Shown in pieces: positions 51,050-59,866 of a DNA stretch of 64,000 bases. Under the pieces are notes generated by a model that was given only the letters and a program-made list of their open reading frames with translations, made no database searches and had not been told where the DNA came from. A program made the position numbers and the translations under genes. The stretch is from UBA1444 sp964521625 (GTDB taxonomy: Bacteria; Bacillota; Negativicutes; UBA1444). The stretch's first letter is position 1. Every line of letters starts with the position of its first letter. Where the stretch lies: contig CAZFSM010000022.1 in the NCBI GenBank assembly GCA_964521625.1, positions 1 through 64,000 of the forward strand, read 5' to 3'.

Positions 51050-54000
51050 ATGTTGACTGAAAACACGATTCGCCAATTGGCGGCTGGGCCGGCATATAGT
51101 AAAGGCTGCGACTATTATCTGGCTGGCAACGTAAAAACGCTGCATCGGCGCGACTCCGGCACCTTTGAAGCGGAAGTGCGCGGCGGTGAGCTGTATTATG
51201 TGGAATTGAAGCTTGATGCAGCAGGACAGGTGCTGCACAACTTTTGCGATTGCCCGGCTTTTGCCAAATTTGACGGGGCCTGCAAACATATCGTGGCTGT
51301 GCTGAAGACGATTCAGCGCGACTGGTGGAATTATTACTTGCCGCAAGCAAGCCGCGACAGTGGACTGACCCGTTTTGCCCCGACAACGTCGCTCGCTCCG
51401 ACGGAGGATCGTTCCAACGCCTCGGTGCAGCAGCTCTTGGCGCATTTTCGGGTGCGTCCGGCGCCCAGTCTGCGACTGAAAGAGAAACAAGCGGTGCGGC
51501 TGGAGCCGACCCTGTTCTTTGTGCAGGACAGCCATCGCGATGCGGCGGCGAACTGGCTGGAGTTTTCGCTGGGCAACGACCGGCTGTATGTGGTGAAAAA
51601 TATCCCCGAGTTTTTGCGCGACTGGCAGGCCGATACGGAAATCGTGCTGGGCAAGCAGTGTTCGCTGCGGCGTTCGCAGTCGGAGCTGGACCCGGTTTCG
51701 CTGCATCTGCTCCACATGCTGCAACTAGCCTATGACGAAGAACAGGAACGGGCCGGCTGGTCCTACTCCGGCGCCGGTGCTTCGGTGTTTGAGACAGGCC
51801 GGCGGTTTCGGCTGACCCGGGCATCGCTGGCGGAGTTTCTGCAGCTGTATCAGGATCAGTCTGTTTTGGCGTCAATCCAATACCGGCCGACCGAACTGAC
51901 GCCGGTGCGGTTGGGGCGTCCGCCGGTGCGGTTTGCGATTGACGGCGATAGCGGTGGGTTTCGGCTGCGTTACGCCGACCCGGCGGAGCAGCTGTGCGGT
52001 CTGGATACGGACTGGCGTTATGTTTATCATCAAGGCGTGATCTATCAGGTTGACGCAGAGTTTTCCCGGGCGGTTGCGCCGATGAGCCTGGTTTTCCGCG
52101 ACGGCAGGCAAGGCGAAATTTTGCTGCCGCCGGCCTCGGTGTCCGATTTTGCCTCGGATGTACTACCGGCGCTGGAGGCGGTCGGCGAAGTCGTGTTGGC
52201 GGAAACGGTGCGCGACAAACTGTATCGCGAACCGCTGGCGGCTGTGGTATTTCTGGACCGATACGAACTGGGCGTCAGTGCACGGGTAGAGTTGCGCTAT
52301 GGCGACATCGTGATCAACCCGGCAATGTCGGCCAGCAGCAAGAACGTAGACGCGTCGGGCCGCTATCTGGTGCGCGACTCGCAGGCCGAGGTGCGTCTTT
52401 TACAAATCTTTCTCGACCATCGGTTTATGCCGCAGGGGGAAACGCTGCTGCAACCGGACGAAGAAGCTACCTATGATTTTATTCAGGAAGGCCTGCCGGA
52501 GCTGCTCGACCAGTTTGAAGTGTACCTGTCGGATGATTTTGCCGCGCTGCACTCGAACCGCAAACTGCGGGTGAGGGCGGCGGTCCGGCTGAATGATAAC
52601 TTTGACTGGCTGGAACTGACTCTCGACTGCGGCGGCCTGCAACCGGAAGAACTACAGGAACTGCTGGCGGCCTATCGGCTGAAAAAACGCTATCATCGTC
52701 TGCGTGACGGCAGATTTTTGGGACTGGACCAACCGGAGTTCGCGGCGGCGGCCCAACTGGTCGAACAGCTGGGGCTCGCAGCGTCGGATTTGAAACAACC
52801 TGTGATCCGTCTGCCCAAATACCGGGCGCTTACGCTGGACAACCTGGCCCGGATGAATGAAACACTGGTCGTGGAGCGCAGCGGCGCCGTCCGGCGCATG
52901 CTGCAGGAACTGCGCGAACCGCAGGATACCGAAGATGAACTGCCAGCTGACATTCATGCCACGCTGCGCGACTATCAGAAGACCGGTTTCAAATGGCTGA
53001 AAGCCCTGGCCCGGCATGGGATGGGCGGGATCTTGGCTGACGATATGGGCCTCGGCAAAACTTTGCAGGTGTTGGCCTACCTGATGTCGGTGCGGCAAGA
53101 GGGGCGGCCATCTCTCGTGGTGACGCCGACTTCGCTCGTCTACAACTGGCAGGAAGAAGCCGCCAAATTTACACCGGCGCTGCGCACTTTGGTGGTGAGC
53201 GGGCAACAGGGGGAACGGCAGGCCGCGTTGGCCGATCTGCAGGCGGTTGACCTGGTCATTACTTCCTATGGGCTGCTAAAACGCGATATCGAACTGTATG
53301 AGCAACTGGAATGGAAAACCTGCTTCCTCGACGAAGCGCAAAATATCAAAAACCCGCAGACGCTGAACGCCCAAGCCGTGAAACGGATTCGGGCCGGCTG
53401 CTGCTTTGCACTGACCGGCACGCCGATCGAAAACTCGCTGACCGAACTATGGTCGATTTTTGATTATGTCATGCCGGGTTATCTGCGGCATCACGCCTCG
53501 TTTGTCAAACGGTTTGAAGCGCCGGTCGCCAAAGACCCCAACTCGCCGGTGCTGCGCGAACTGTCGCGACATATCCGTCCATTCCTGCTGCGCCGCATGA
53601 AGCATACCGTGCTGCAGGAACTGCCGGAAAAAATCGAGAGCCGGCTGAGCGCGCCAATGACGGCGGAACAGACCCGACTCTATACGGCGTGGTTGATGAG
53701 TGCACGGCAGGAGTTTGAACAGGAAATCGAAACCAAAGGGTTTGACCAGAGCCGGATCAAGATTTTGGCGATCTTGACCCGCCTGCGGCAACTGTGCTGT
53801 CACCCGGCGCTGTTTGTGGAAAACTACAGCGGCGGCAGCGGCAAAATGGAACTGATCGCCGACGTGGTCCGCGATGCGGTGGCGGCGGGCCATCGTTTGC
53901 TGATTTTCTCGCAGTTCACCGGCATGCTGGATTTGATCAAGCCGGTGCTGGATGAACTGGAAGTATCCTGGCACTATCTGGACGGCGGGACCTCGGCCCA

Positions 54001-54349
54001 GGACCGGATTCAACGGGTCAACGCGTTTAACCGCGGCGAGCGGGACGCATTCCTGATTTCGCTGAAAGCGGGCGGGGCGGGACTGAACCTGACCGGCGCC
54101 GACATGGTGATCCACTGCGATCCGTGGTGGAATCCGGCGGTGGAGGATCAGGCGACCGACCGGGCGTATCGCATCGGCCAGAAAAATGTGGTGCAGGTGT
54201 TTAAACTGGTAGCCAAAGGCACGATCGAAGAAAAAATCCTGGCGCTGCAGGAACGCAAACGCGAACTGGTCGACTCACTGATCCAGCCGGGCGAAAGCTT
54301 CATCGGCAAGATGACGGAAGCAGAGATCAGGGGGCTGTTCGGGGAGTAG
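51050..54349 (+). CDS. SWIM zinc-finger SNF2/DEAD-type helicase
   Basis: A 1099-residue Swi2/Snf2 ATPase. N-terminal SWIM finger: Cys66-x-Cys68 and Cys78-x-His80 (FCDCP...ACKH). A long middle region of about 500 residues is of the bacterial SNF2 type. The motor has ADDMGLGKT near residue 662, LDEAQNIKNP near 759, LTGTPIENS, FSQFTGMLDLI, SLKAGGAGLNLTGAD and DRAYRIGQ. Such proteins translocate on duplex DNA or remodel nucleoprotein (RapA/HepA relatives). Its base composition matches the neighbouring core genes, unlike the defence genes that follow. Confidence 0.92.
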   Translation: MLTENTIRQLAAGPAYSKGCDYYLAGNVKTLHRRDSGTFEAEVRGGELYYVELKLDAAGQVLHNFCDCPAFAKFDGACKHIVAVLKTIQRDWWNYYLPQASRDSGLTRFAPTTSLAPTEDRSNASVQQLLAHFRVRPAPSLRLKEKQAVRLEPTLFFVQDSHRDAAANWLEFSLGNDRLYVVKNIPEFLRDWQADTEIVLGKQCSLRRSQSELDPVSLHLLHMLQLAYDEEQERAGWSYSGAGASVFETGRRFRLTRASLAEFLQLYQDQSVLASIQYRPTELTPVRLGRPPVRFAIDGDSGGFRLRYADPAEQLCGLDTDWRYVYHQGVIYQVDAEFSRAVAPMSLVFRDGRQGEILLPPASVSDFASDVLPALEAVGEVVLAETVRDKLYREPLAAVVFLDRYELGVSARVELRYGDIVINPAMSASSKNVDASGRYLVRDSQAEVRLLQIFLDHRFMPQGETLLQPDEEATYDFIQEGLPELLDQFEVYLSDDFAALHSNRKLRVRAAVRLNDNFDWLELTLDCGGLQPEELQELLAAYRLKKRYHRLRDGRFLGLDQPEFAAAAQLVEQLGLAASDLKQPVIRLPKYRALTLDNLARMNETLVVERSGAVRRMLQELREPQDTEDELPADIHATLRDYQKTGFKWLKALARHGMGGILADDMGLGKTLQVLAYLMSVRQEGRPSLVVTPTSLVYNWQEEAAKFTPALRTLVVSGQQGERQAALADLQAVDLVITSYGLLKRDIELYEQLEWKTCFLDEAQNIKNPQTLNAQAVKRIRAGCCFALTGTPIENSLTELWSIFDYVMPGYLRHHASFVKRFEAPVAKDPNSPVLRELSRHIRPFLLRRMKHTVLQELPEKIESRLSAPMTAEQTRLYTAWLMSARQEFEQEIETKGFDQSRIKILAILTRLRQLCCHPALFVENYSGGSGKMELIADVVRDAVAAGHRLLIFSQFTGMLDLIKPVLDELEVSWHYLDGGTSAQDRIQRVNAFNRGERDAFLISLKAGGAGLNLTGADMVIHCDPWWNPAVEDQATDRAYRIGQKNVVQVFKLVAKGTIEEKILALQERKRELVDSLIQPGESFIGKMTEAEIRGLFGE

Positions 54350-54421
54350 GGGACGGCGGGGAGGCGTCATGACATAAAGCAGTTGTCGAATTTCCTTCGT
54401 CTCCATCATAAATCTGCCTAT

Positions 54422-54454
54422 GCAAAAGGCCCACGAAATTTGCGGGCCTTTTGC
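54422..54454 (+). terminator. probable terminator after the SNF2 gene
   Basis: GCAAAAGGCCC and GGGCCTTTTGC form a perfect 11-pair stem. The T-run is inside the stem and no long one follows, so efficiency is uncertain. Confidence 0.6.
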
Positions 54455-54685
54455 TATAGGCATTTTGCGTGGTGGAGGTAGGCGCGACCAATGAATTATT
54501 TTTTACTTGAAGTAGCAAAAAAAAGGTTTTTTCACAAGGGTTTTGCCAGATAATTCTAGAATTATATTATAATTTTGAAAGTATGAGTTGGTGAACCGTC
54601 CCATGACTCGTCTTTCTCAGTGGTTTCAACCTGCCTTATGCTGTGCACTACTAATTATAATTTGTTTTAACAGGGAGAATCATTT
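54455..54685. other. AT-rich region before the Hachiman genes
   Basis: Together with the terminator zone this is a stretch of about 335 bases without a gene. It turns sharply AT-rich at about 54495 (runs of A and T), marking the left edge of the defence island. It must contain the hamA promoter, but no clear -35/-10 pair stands out. AGGGAG precedes the hamA ATG. No attachment site or repeat is seen. Confidence 0.5.
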
Positions 54686-55486
54686 ATGAAACCTCCATAT
54701 TTAAATTGGCTTATTCACGAACAACAGATAACTACTTCCGAAGGAAAGAAAATTAATGTATATGAACTCGAAATTCAAAATGATGAAACCATTCTTAACT
54801 CATGGGCAAAGCATCTTCGCGAACATTACTGTGCTGATTCCGAAATAGATCTCCTGCGAGCTGGGTTTGGTCTTGAAAAAAACGAATACTTGAAAACAAT
54901 AAAGTTTCCAGATAAACGAATTGGTTTGGGGCCTGCAGTGCGATCAGGAGATTTTACTGAAATATTAGTTGCTGATTACGTTCAATATGTGCTGGATTAT
55001 GTTGTTCCGAGAACACGATATGACCGCAAGGTAAACAAGAACTCTTCTACCATGGGCAGTGATCTCATAGGATATAAGTGCGGTAAAAAAATTAGTAACA
55101 ATGATGAGCTAATCGTTTTTGAAGTAAAGGCTCGCGCCAGTGATACACCCGCTTCAGAGAACAAGCTGCAAAAGGCCGTAGACGATTCTAATAAAGATGT
55201 TGTTAGACTTGGAGAAACATTGAATGCGATTGCTCAGCGTTTAATTGACCGAAGAAACTTCGAAGAAGCAAAACAAGTGCAACGGTTCCAGAATTCTTCT
55301 GATTACCCTTATCAAAGAACATATGCAGCTGCTGCTGTACACTCCAACATCTCCTATTCTGAAGCTTTGCTCAAAACCGTTTCTACTCTAAAACACGTTG
55401 ACCCTAATCTGAGCCTTATAGTAATACACTGCGATAAACTAATGGATTTTATCCATAAAATGTATTCGAGGGCATGCGAATGCTAA
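54686..55486 (+). CDS. hamA: Hachiman defence protein HamA (DUF1837 nuclease)
   Basis: A 266-residue protein of the DUF1837/HamA type. It shows a PD-(D/E)xK nuclease core: Glu92 in GDFTEILVADYV, Asp126 in MGSDLIGYK and Glu146-x-Lys148 in IVFEVKARAS. In characterised Hachiman systems HamA is a DNase kept silent by its complex with HamB and released on DNA damage or infection, causing abortive defence. Codon use is AT-rich compared with the upstream helicase, suggesting transfer. The gene overlaps hamB. Confidence 0.88.
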   Translation: MKPPYLNWLIHEQQITTSEGKKINVYELEIQNDETILNSWAKHLREHYCADSEIDLLRAGFGLEKNEYLKTIKFPDKRIGLGPAVRSGDFTEILVADYVQYVLDYVVPRTRYDRKVNKNSSTMGSDLIGYKCGKKISNNDELIVFEVKARASDTPASENKLQKAVDDSNKDVVRLGETLNAIAQRLIDRRNFEEAKQVQRFQNSSDYPYQRTYAAAAVHSNISYSEALLKTVSTLKHVDPNLSLIVIHCDKLMDFIHKMYSRACEC

Positions 55487-58400
55487 TAGGGAGTAAATCA
55501 AAATATCTGCTAAAACAAACGCGTTCAAAAGCAAAAATGTACGAGTACAGTGTCCCAAGTGAGCTACATATTGAAGTGGAAGATGATGCGAATGAATTGT
55601 TGCTGATTGCAATTGCAGCAATAGGAAATATCTCGGCTGAAGTACTAAATGAAAACAATCCATACAGGATTATCCCCATAAATAAAAAAGCAGAGCTAGA
55701 GTTTGCATCACGTTACTTTGATGCCTTTTTGCAATCAAAGTTAGACCCATGCTACCCTCAATATTATCTGCTTTTGGGTTCAATTGCTTATTATTTTTGC
55801 GACTACACTGGTAGTGCAAAAGTTATGGCAAATATGATTACGATCAATGAACTTGACCTAGGGTGTAGCAGCCTCGAAAAAATTTTGGCTTTAATCCTTC
55901 AAGATAAAACTGATATGAATAGCCTAGAGGAAGTTATTCAGGAAAGTTCATACAGTCGTTATTTGCATCAGGTAATCGCAACTTATGTCAGTTGGTTTCA
56001 ACAGCATGGAGCTTCTGAACTAACCTTTATAAGGGAATTTCGTTCCCTCATTTACGCTCAAGGCTCACCCCGAGAGTTATTGTTGGCTGATGCCTTATTA
56101 GCAATTTTGCTTATGAAGATAGAACGTTCAGCACAAAATCTTTTGCCGACATATTCAGAGTTGCCACGTCACGCTTGGGAGGGAATGTTACAAAACAAAA
56201 AGAACATCCATGAGCTTTGGCCTGTCCAAATTCGTCTGGGCGAAGCCGGTGTTTTTTCTGGAAAATCGGCTATCATTCAAATGCCTACTAGCTCCGGCAA
56301 AACGACCTCTATGTCTATTACTATCCGAGCTGCGTTTCTTGGAGAAAGAACTCATTTAGCTGTTGTTGTTGCTCCCTTTAGGGCATTATGTCGGGAGATA
56401 AGTAATGATATTGCCAATGACTTTTTAGATAATCCCAATGTTCATGTAAATGCATTTTCTGATGTCCTCGAAATAGAGGATATGCTGGAATTATTAGAAT
56501 CCTTCGGCCAGGAAACTAAGAACATCATGGTTTTGACTCCGGAAAAACTGATTTATTTGCTGAGGCAAGATATTGAGATAATCAAAGAGATTGGACTAAT
56601 CATATTTGATGAAGCACATATGTTTGACGATACTTCGAGAGGGGCACAATATGAACTTTTGATTTCAACGATTATGATGTATTTGGGTGAAAACACTCAA
56701 AAACTGCTTCTCTCTGCAGTAATTCCGAATGCGATACAAATAAACGATTGGTTTACTGGTGGAAAGGGTGTCGTGATTGCTGACAACTCAATTCGTGCAA
56801 CCGAGAAATCAATTGCAATTGCTGATTGGGAGACATTTCGTAATGAGAAATATGGCTATCTGTATTTTCTCGATCCAGAAAATCGAAATAGCCTTGAGTT
56901 TTATGTGCCGCGTATTATTGAAATACAAGAACTAGAGAAATTGAAAGAAAATGAAAAGGAGCGTTTCTTCCCATCAGTGAATTTTCAGACAAAAAAGGTG
57001 GAGCATAATGATATAGCAATTTATCTTGCATTAAAGCTGAATCATAATGGCGGGGTGGCGATTTTTTGTGGGCGAAAAGACACGGTGGATGGTGTTTTAA
57101 AGAGAATTATAGAAATTGGGAATAGAGGCATTGATATTTCGTCTTTTGGTGATCATAGCTCTGATAACGAACATGAAAAGATAGCACGATTGATAAAAGA
57201 AAACTATGGCCAAAACAACATTTATTACAGGACTGCAATGAAAGGGATTTTTGCTCATCACAGAGGTATTTCGAATGGAATTAGGATAGCCACTGAATAT
57301 GCAATGAAAGAAAACTTAATTAGGTGTATCGTGTGTACTTCAACTTTGGCACAAGGTGTTAATCTTCCTATCCGTTACTTAATTATTTCCAGCCTTTATC
57401 AAGCTCAAGAAAGAATTAAAGTCCGAGATTTTCATAATCTTATTGGTCGGGCAGGAAGAGCTGGACTATATACGGAAGGAACTGTTTTATTATCAGAAAC
57501 ATTTGTATATTCCGGGAAAAAAGTGTTTAACGATCGTTGGCGCTGGAACGGCTATTTAAAAATGTTGGATCCGGAGAATTCCGAATCTTGCCTCAGTCAA
57601 TTTTTGTTGCTCGTACGACCTGAGCCATTTGAAGTATCGTACAACAATACTGTAACATATGACTTTTATAATATGGCGTTAGCCCGCTATAACCATGCAG
57701 AAGGTTTTGAAGAGGCCGTTGAGAAGTTAGAGGGCGCTTTCGGGGAAAAGTATCCCTCAAAGCTATTTGCCTTTATATCTGCCATTGACCAAGTTAATCG
57801 TAGTTTAGATGCAATAGAAAGCTATCTTTTATCATTCCTTACTGAGGAACACGATCTGGATTTGCTTGTTTCAAGTACATTTGGTTTTTTTCTGGCCAAT
57901 GAAGAAGAAAAGGAACGAATGCATGCTATATTCTTGACAGTTAGAGACCATATACTCAGTACGATCAATCAGGCGAACAAGAGAGCAGTCTTTAGCCGTA
58001 CACTTCTTGGCATAAAACAGTTGCTTGAATTGGAGCGGTGGGTTGCTGATAATTCCGACAGGTTAATGAACTGTGAAGCAGCATCAGAAATTCTGCAAAT
58101 GATTATTCCTAAATTAGTCGAATACAGCGAAAACAAGTGCTTAAAGGCAGTCATAACCGAGAATGCAATTCTCAGTATTGCCAACATGTGGATAAAAGGG
58201 ATTTCATATAGCCAGATTTTTGAATATGTAACTGAAAACAATATTATGATTATCCGTAGAAATAAAGAGGCAGAAATACTGCTAAGCGAAATCATTGATA
58301 TTTGTGATGATGGGTTTGGATATGCGTCAACACTTATCATCAATGCTGTTTCCGAACTATTGCGTTTCAATTACGAGGAAAGTGAAGGTGCATGCAAGTT

Positions 58401-58638
58401 ATTGACCGAGTTGAGTAAGCAGATGCGATATGGTCTTCCGACAAAAAAAAGCATCGTTATTTATGAAGCAGGATTTGCCGACAGGGTTGTATCTTTAAAA
58501 CTTGAGGCTGAATTGATGAGATTTTCTGTAAAAAGCAAGAGGCAATTTCAAAGGATCGCAAAAGAACGAAAAGATAAATTACTGGAAATATTAACTGGGT
58601 TTCCGAGAATATTTTCTGACAGAATGTCTGAATTATAA
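55480..58638 (+). CDS. hamB: Hachiman defence helicase HamB
   Basis: About 1052 residues; the ATG at 55480 has GAGGG 7 bases upstream, while an ATG 6 bases earlier is too close. A superfamily 2, Ski2-like helicase: Walker A MPTSSGKTTS (about 270-279), DEAH at 379-382 (FDEAHMFDD), VCTSTLAQGVNLPIRYLI and LIGRAGRAGLYTEG. An N-terminal region of about 250 residues and a C-terminal region of about 370 residues are less conserved. The overlap with hamA and shared AT-rich composition define a two-gene Hachiman system. Confidence 0.88.
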   Translation: MLIGSKSKYLLKQTRSKAKMYEYSVPSELHIEVEDDANELLLIAIAAIGNISAEVLNENNPYRIIPINKKAELEFASRYFDAFLQSKLDPCYPQYYLLLGSIAYYFCDYTGSAKVMANMITINELDLGCSSLEKILALILQDKTDMNSLEEVIQESSYSRYLHQVIATYVSWFQQHGASELTFIREFRSLIYAQGSPRELLLADALLAILLMKIERSAQNLLPTYSELPRHAWEGMLQNKKNIHELWPVQIRLGEAGVFSGKSAIIQMPTSSGKTTSMSITIRAAFLGERTHLAVVVAPFRALCREISNDIANDFLDNPNVHVNAFSDVLEIEDMLELLESFGQETKNIMVLTPEKLIYLLRQDIEIIKEIGLIIFDEAHMFDDTSRGAQYELLISTIMMYLGENTQKLLLSAVIPNAIQINDWFTGGKGVVIADNSIRATEKSIAIADWETFRNEKYGYLYFLDPENRNSLEFYVPRIIEIQELEKLKENEKERFFPSVNFQTKKVEHNDIAIYLALKLNHNGGVAIFCGRKDTVDGVLKRIIEIGNRGIDISSFGDHSSDNEHEKIARLIKENYGQNNIYYRTAMKGIFAHHRGISNGIRIATEYAMKENLIRCIVCTSTLAQGVNLPIRYLIISSLYQAQERIKVRDFHNLIGRAGRAGLYTEGTVLLSETFVYSGKKVFNDRWRWNGYLKMLDPENSESCLSQFLLLVRPEPFEVSYNNTVTYDFYNMALARYNHAEGFEEAVEKLEGAFGEKYPSKLFAFISAIDQVNRSLDAIESYLLSFLTEEHDLDLLVSSTFGFFLANEEEKERMHAIFLTVRDHILSTINQANKRAVFSRTLLGIKQLLELERWVADNSDRLMNCEAASEILQMIIPKLVEYSENKCLKAVITENAILSIANMWIKGISYSQIFEYVTENNIMIIRRNKEAEILLSEIIDICDDGFGYASTLIINAVSELLRFNYEESEGACKLLTELSKQMRYGLPTKKSIVIYEAGFADRVVSLKLEAELMRFSVKSKRQFQRIAKERKDKLLEILTGFPRIFSDRMSEL

Positions 58639-58842
58639 AGATTTGAACGAATGCGCAGGATAGCAAACCGCAACAAGAGTTCATTAAGATTTATGTTGAA
58701 GTAAAAGGGGTGGATTTGTAAGGTCGCGGATTGCCTCCACCATTGATATCAACGAATGATTCCAATCCCCCGAATTCGTATTTTGTTCATTGCTAAGCTA
58801 TCAGAATTAGTCGAATTTCTGTGCCGCCTCGCCCCCCTCACC
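58639..58842. other. non-coding stretch after hamB
   Basis: No convincing gene. Composition returns towards that of the chromosome by about 58700, so the right edge of the defence island lies here. GGGTGGA and TCCACC near 58707-58741 can pair, possibly a transcript end, but there is no T-run. Part of a 383-base gap whose right half carries the leader described next. Confidence 0.4.
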
Positions 58843-58871
58843 TTGACGATTTTTCGCATCAGTGCTAAAGT
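58843..58871 (+). promoter_or_regulatory. sigma-A promoter of the CD3324 leader
   Basis: TTGACG (58843-58848), 17 bases, TAAAGT (58866-58871). It drives a leader of about 140 bases that contains a nine-codon reading frame and several hairpins. Confidence 0.75.
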
Positions 58872-58901
58872 AAACATGAAATTTTTAGGAGGTTGACGCG
58901 T

Positions 58902-58931
58902 ATGCTTAATCCAGTTGTGTTTGTTGCATAG
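58902..58931 (+). CDS. nine-codon leader peptide
   Basis: ATG to TAG encodes MLNPVVFVA. An ideal AGGAGG site (58887-58892) lies 9 bases upstream, stronger than needed for a chance frame. The last codons and stop lie inside the first hairpin of the leader, as in ribosome-controlled attenuators. Confidence 0.6.
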   Translation: MLNPVVFVA

Positions 58932-59014
58932 CAAAGGCTATCGCAACGAATCGTAAAAAATAATCATTGCTTGGCCTTTGCTGTTCCTAATGAAAGAAAT
59001 TCTATTATTAGGAG
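58923..59014 (+). promoter_or_regulatory. leader with competing hairpins ahead of the CD3324 gene
   Basis: Hairpin 1: GTTGCATAGC (58923-58932) with GCTATCGCAAC (58937-58947), one bulge. Alternative pair: GCAAAGGC (58931-58938) with GCCTTTGC (58974-58981), exclusive with hairpin 1. Hairpin 3: CCTAAT (58986-58991) with ATTAGG (59007-59012), which buries the AGGAG ribosome site of the next gene. The set looks like translational attenuation by a ribosome on the leader peptide. Confidence 0.55.
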
Positions 59015-59020
59015 AGCAAA

Positions 59021-59299
59021 ATGAGCTATATTGTGGCACAGCAAGTACTGCCCAGAGAATTGTTGGAACGGGTGCAGCACTATATCGACGGCGAATATAT
59101 TTACATCCCGCGAAAATCGAGCAACAAGCGGGAATGGGGTAGCCGGACCGCTATTCGCAGCGAATTGGCCCAGCGAAATCAAACGATTTTCCAGGACTAC
59201 CAATCAGGGATCGCTGCAACGCACCTGGCCGAAAAATACTACCTTTCGTTAAAAAGTATCCAGCGAATTATCCGACAGCAAAAAATGAATATGGGTTAG
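59021..59299 (+). CDS. CD3324 family protein (Mor-like DNA-binding)
   Basis: A 92-residue protein: MSYIVAQQVLPRELLERVQHYIDGEYIYIPRKSSNKREWGSRT-type start, then FQDYQSGIAATHLAEKYYLSLKSIQRIIRQQK, a helix-turn-helix like that of Mor/CD3324 proteins of Firmicutes. Function is unknown; a small regulator is likely. Its ribosome site (AGGAG) is in a hairpin, so translation appears to be conditional. Confidence 0.85.
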   Translation: MSYIVAQQVLPRELLERVQHYIDGEYIYIPRKSSNKREWGSRTAIRSELAQRNQTIFQDYQSGIAATHLAEKYYLSLKSIQRIIRQQKMNMG

Positions 59300-59303
59300 T
59301 CTT

Positions 59304-59346
59304 GATCCGGGATGGCGTGCGTAGCTGTTCCGGATCATCTTCTTTT
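59304..59346 (+). terminator. probable terminator after the CD3324 gene
   Basis: GATCCGGGA and TTCCGGATC (59304-59336) form a 9-pair stem with a 15-base loop, followed by ATCTTCTTTT. Confidence 0.5.
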
Positions 59347-59427
59347 AGTAGCCGTATTTTAGGTAGGCTTCGCCTTCGTCTGCAGTTACAATCAAATGGG
59401 GTTACAAAAAATCAAGGAGGCGTTACT

Positions 59428-59559
59428 TTGAAAAAACTAATTCTTCACATTCCGCCGTTCCAAACCTTCCTATCCCGCTATGACAAGATAGGAAGGATTA
59501 ATGTGTATGAAAAAAATTACCCGGGAGGTGCAGTATCGGTCTCCGATCGTTGCGGTTAG
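59428..59559 (+). CDS. possible 43-codon upstream frame overlapping the DUF1062 gene
   Basis: A TTG at 59428 has AAGGAGG 7 bases upstream and opens a 43-codon frame (MKKLILHIPPFQTFLSRYDK...) that runs past the DUF1062 start in another frame. No homology recognised. Its translation would melt the hairpin that hides the DUF1062 ribosome site, so it may be a coupling leader. Confidence 0.3.
   Translation: MKKLILHIPPFQTFLSRYDKIGRINVYEKNYPGGAVSVSDRCG
59465..59496 (+). promoter_or_regulatory. hairpin covering the DUF1062 ribosome site
   Basis: CCTTCCTATC (59465-59474) and GATAGGAAGG (59487-59496) are perfect 10-base arms; the right arm contains the AGGAAGG ribosome site for the ATG at 59507. Confidence 0.6.
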
Positions 59560-59830
59560 ATACTGCAAAAAATGCGGACGGAAGAGCCGGTTTCTCAGTA
59601 CAGGGCTGTTTCGCGTCAATGCGAACAGAAAATGCCTGGATATTTAGTTGATCTATAAATGCGCCAGTTGCGACACCACCTGGAATTCGACGATCTACTC
59701 GCGCATCGCGCCGCAAAGTCTCAGCCCGGCGCTGCTCGAAAAGTTTCATGCCAATGACAGTGAGCTGGCCGGAGAATATGCGATGGATGTTGCATTGTTG
59801 CGCAAGAATGGGGCGCGTGTGGTAAAATGA
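59507..59830 (+). pseudogene. DUF1062 protein gene interrupted by one amber codon
   Basis: Codons 1-46 read MKKITREVQYRS...CKKCGRKSRFLSTGLFRVNANRKCLDI, then TAG at 59645-59647, then in the same frame LIYKCASCDTTWNSTIYSRI...LEKFHANDSELAGEYAMDVALL to a final TGA. The two halves are one DUF1062 protein of 107 codons with its two zinc-like CxxC pairs (CKKC and CASC). Family members have VWLIYQC at the break, so TAG replaces a tryptophan TGG by one base. Either a fresh nonsense mutation, a sequencing error, or amber readthrough. Confidence 0.75.
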
Positions 59831-59866
59831 TAGCAAGATACTCTTAGCTCGTAAGGAGACTGCTGC

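Noticed and set aside
51050..58638. SNF2 helicase plus HamA/HamB as one larger defence system (DISARM-like)
   Set aside because: DISARM needs a methylase and DUF1998 genes, which are absent; a terminator and a sharp composition change separate the SNF2 gene from hamA.
58749..58934. Small minus-strand frame in the gap after hamB
   Set aside because: Low-complexity basic sequence without a convincing ribosome site or homology; it overlaps the promoter and leader peptide on the other strand.
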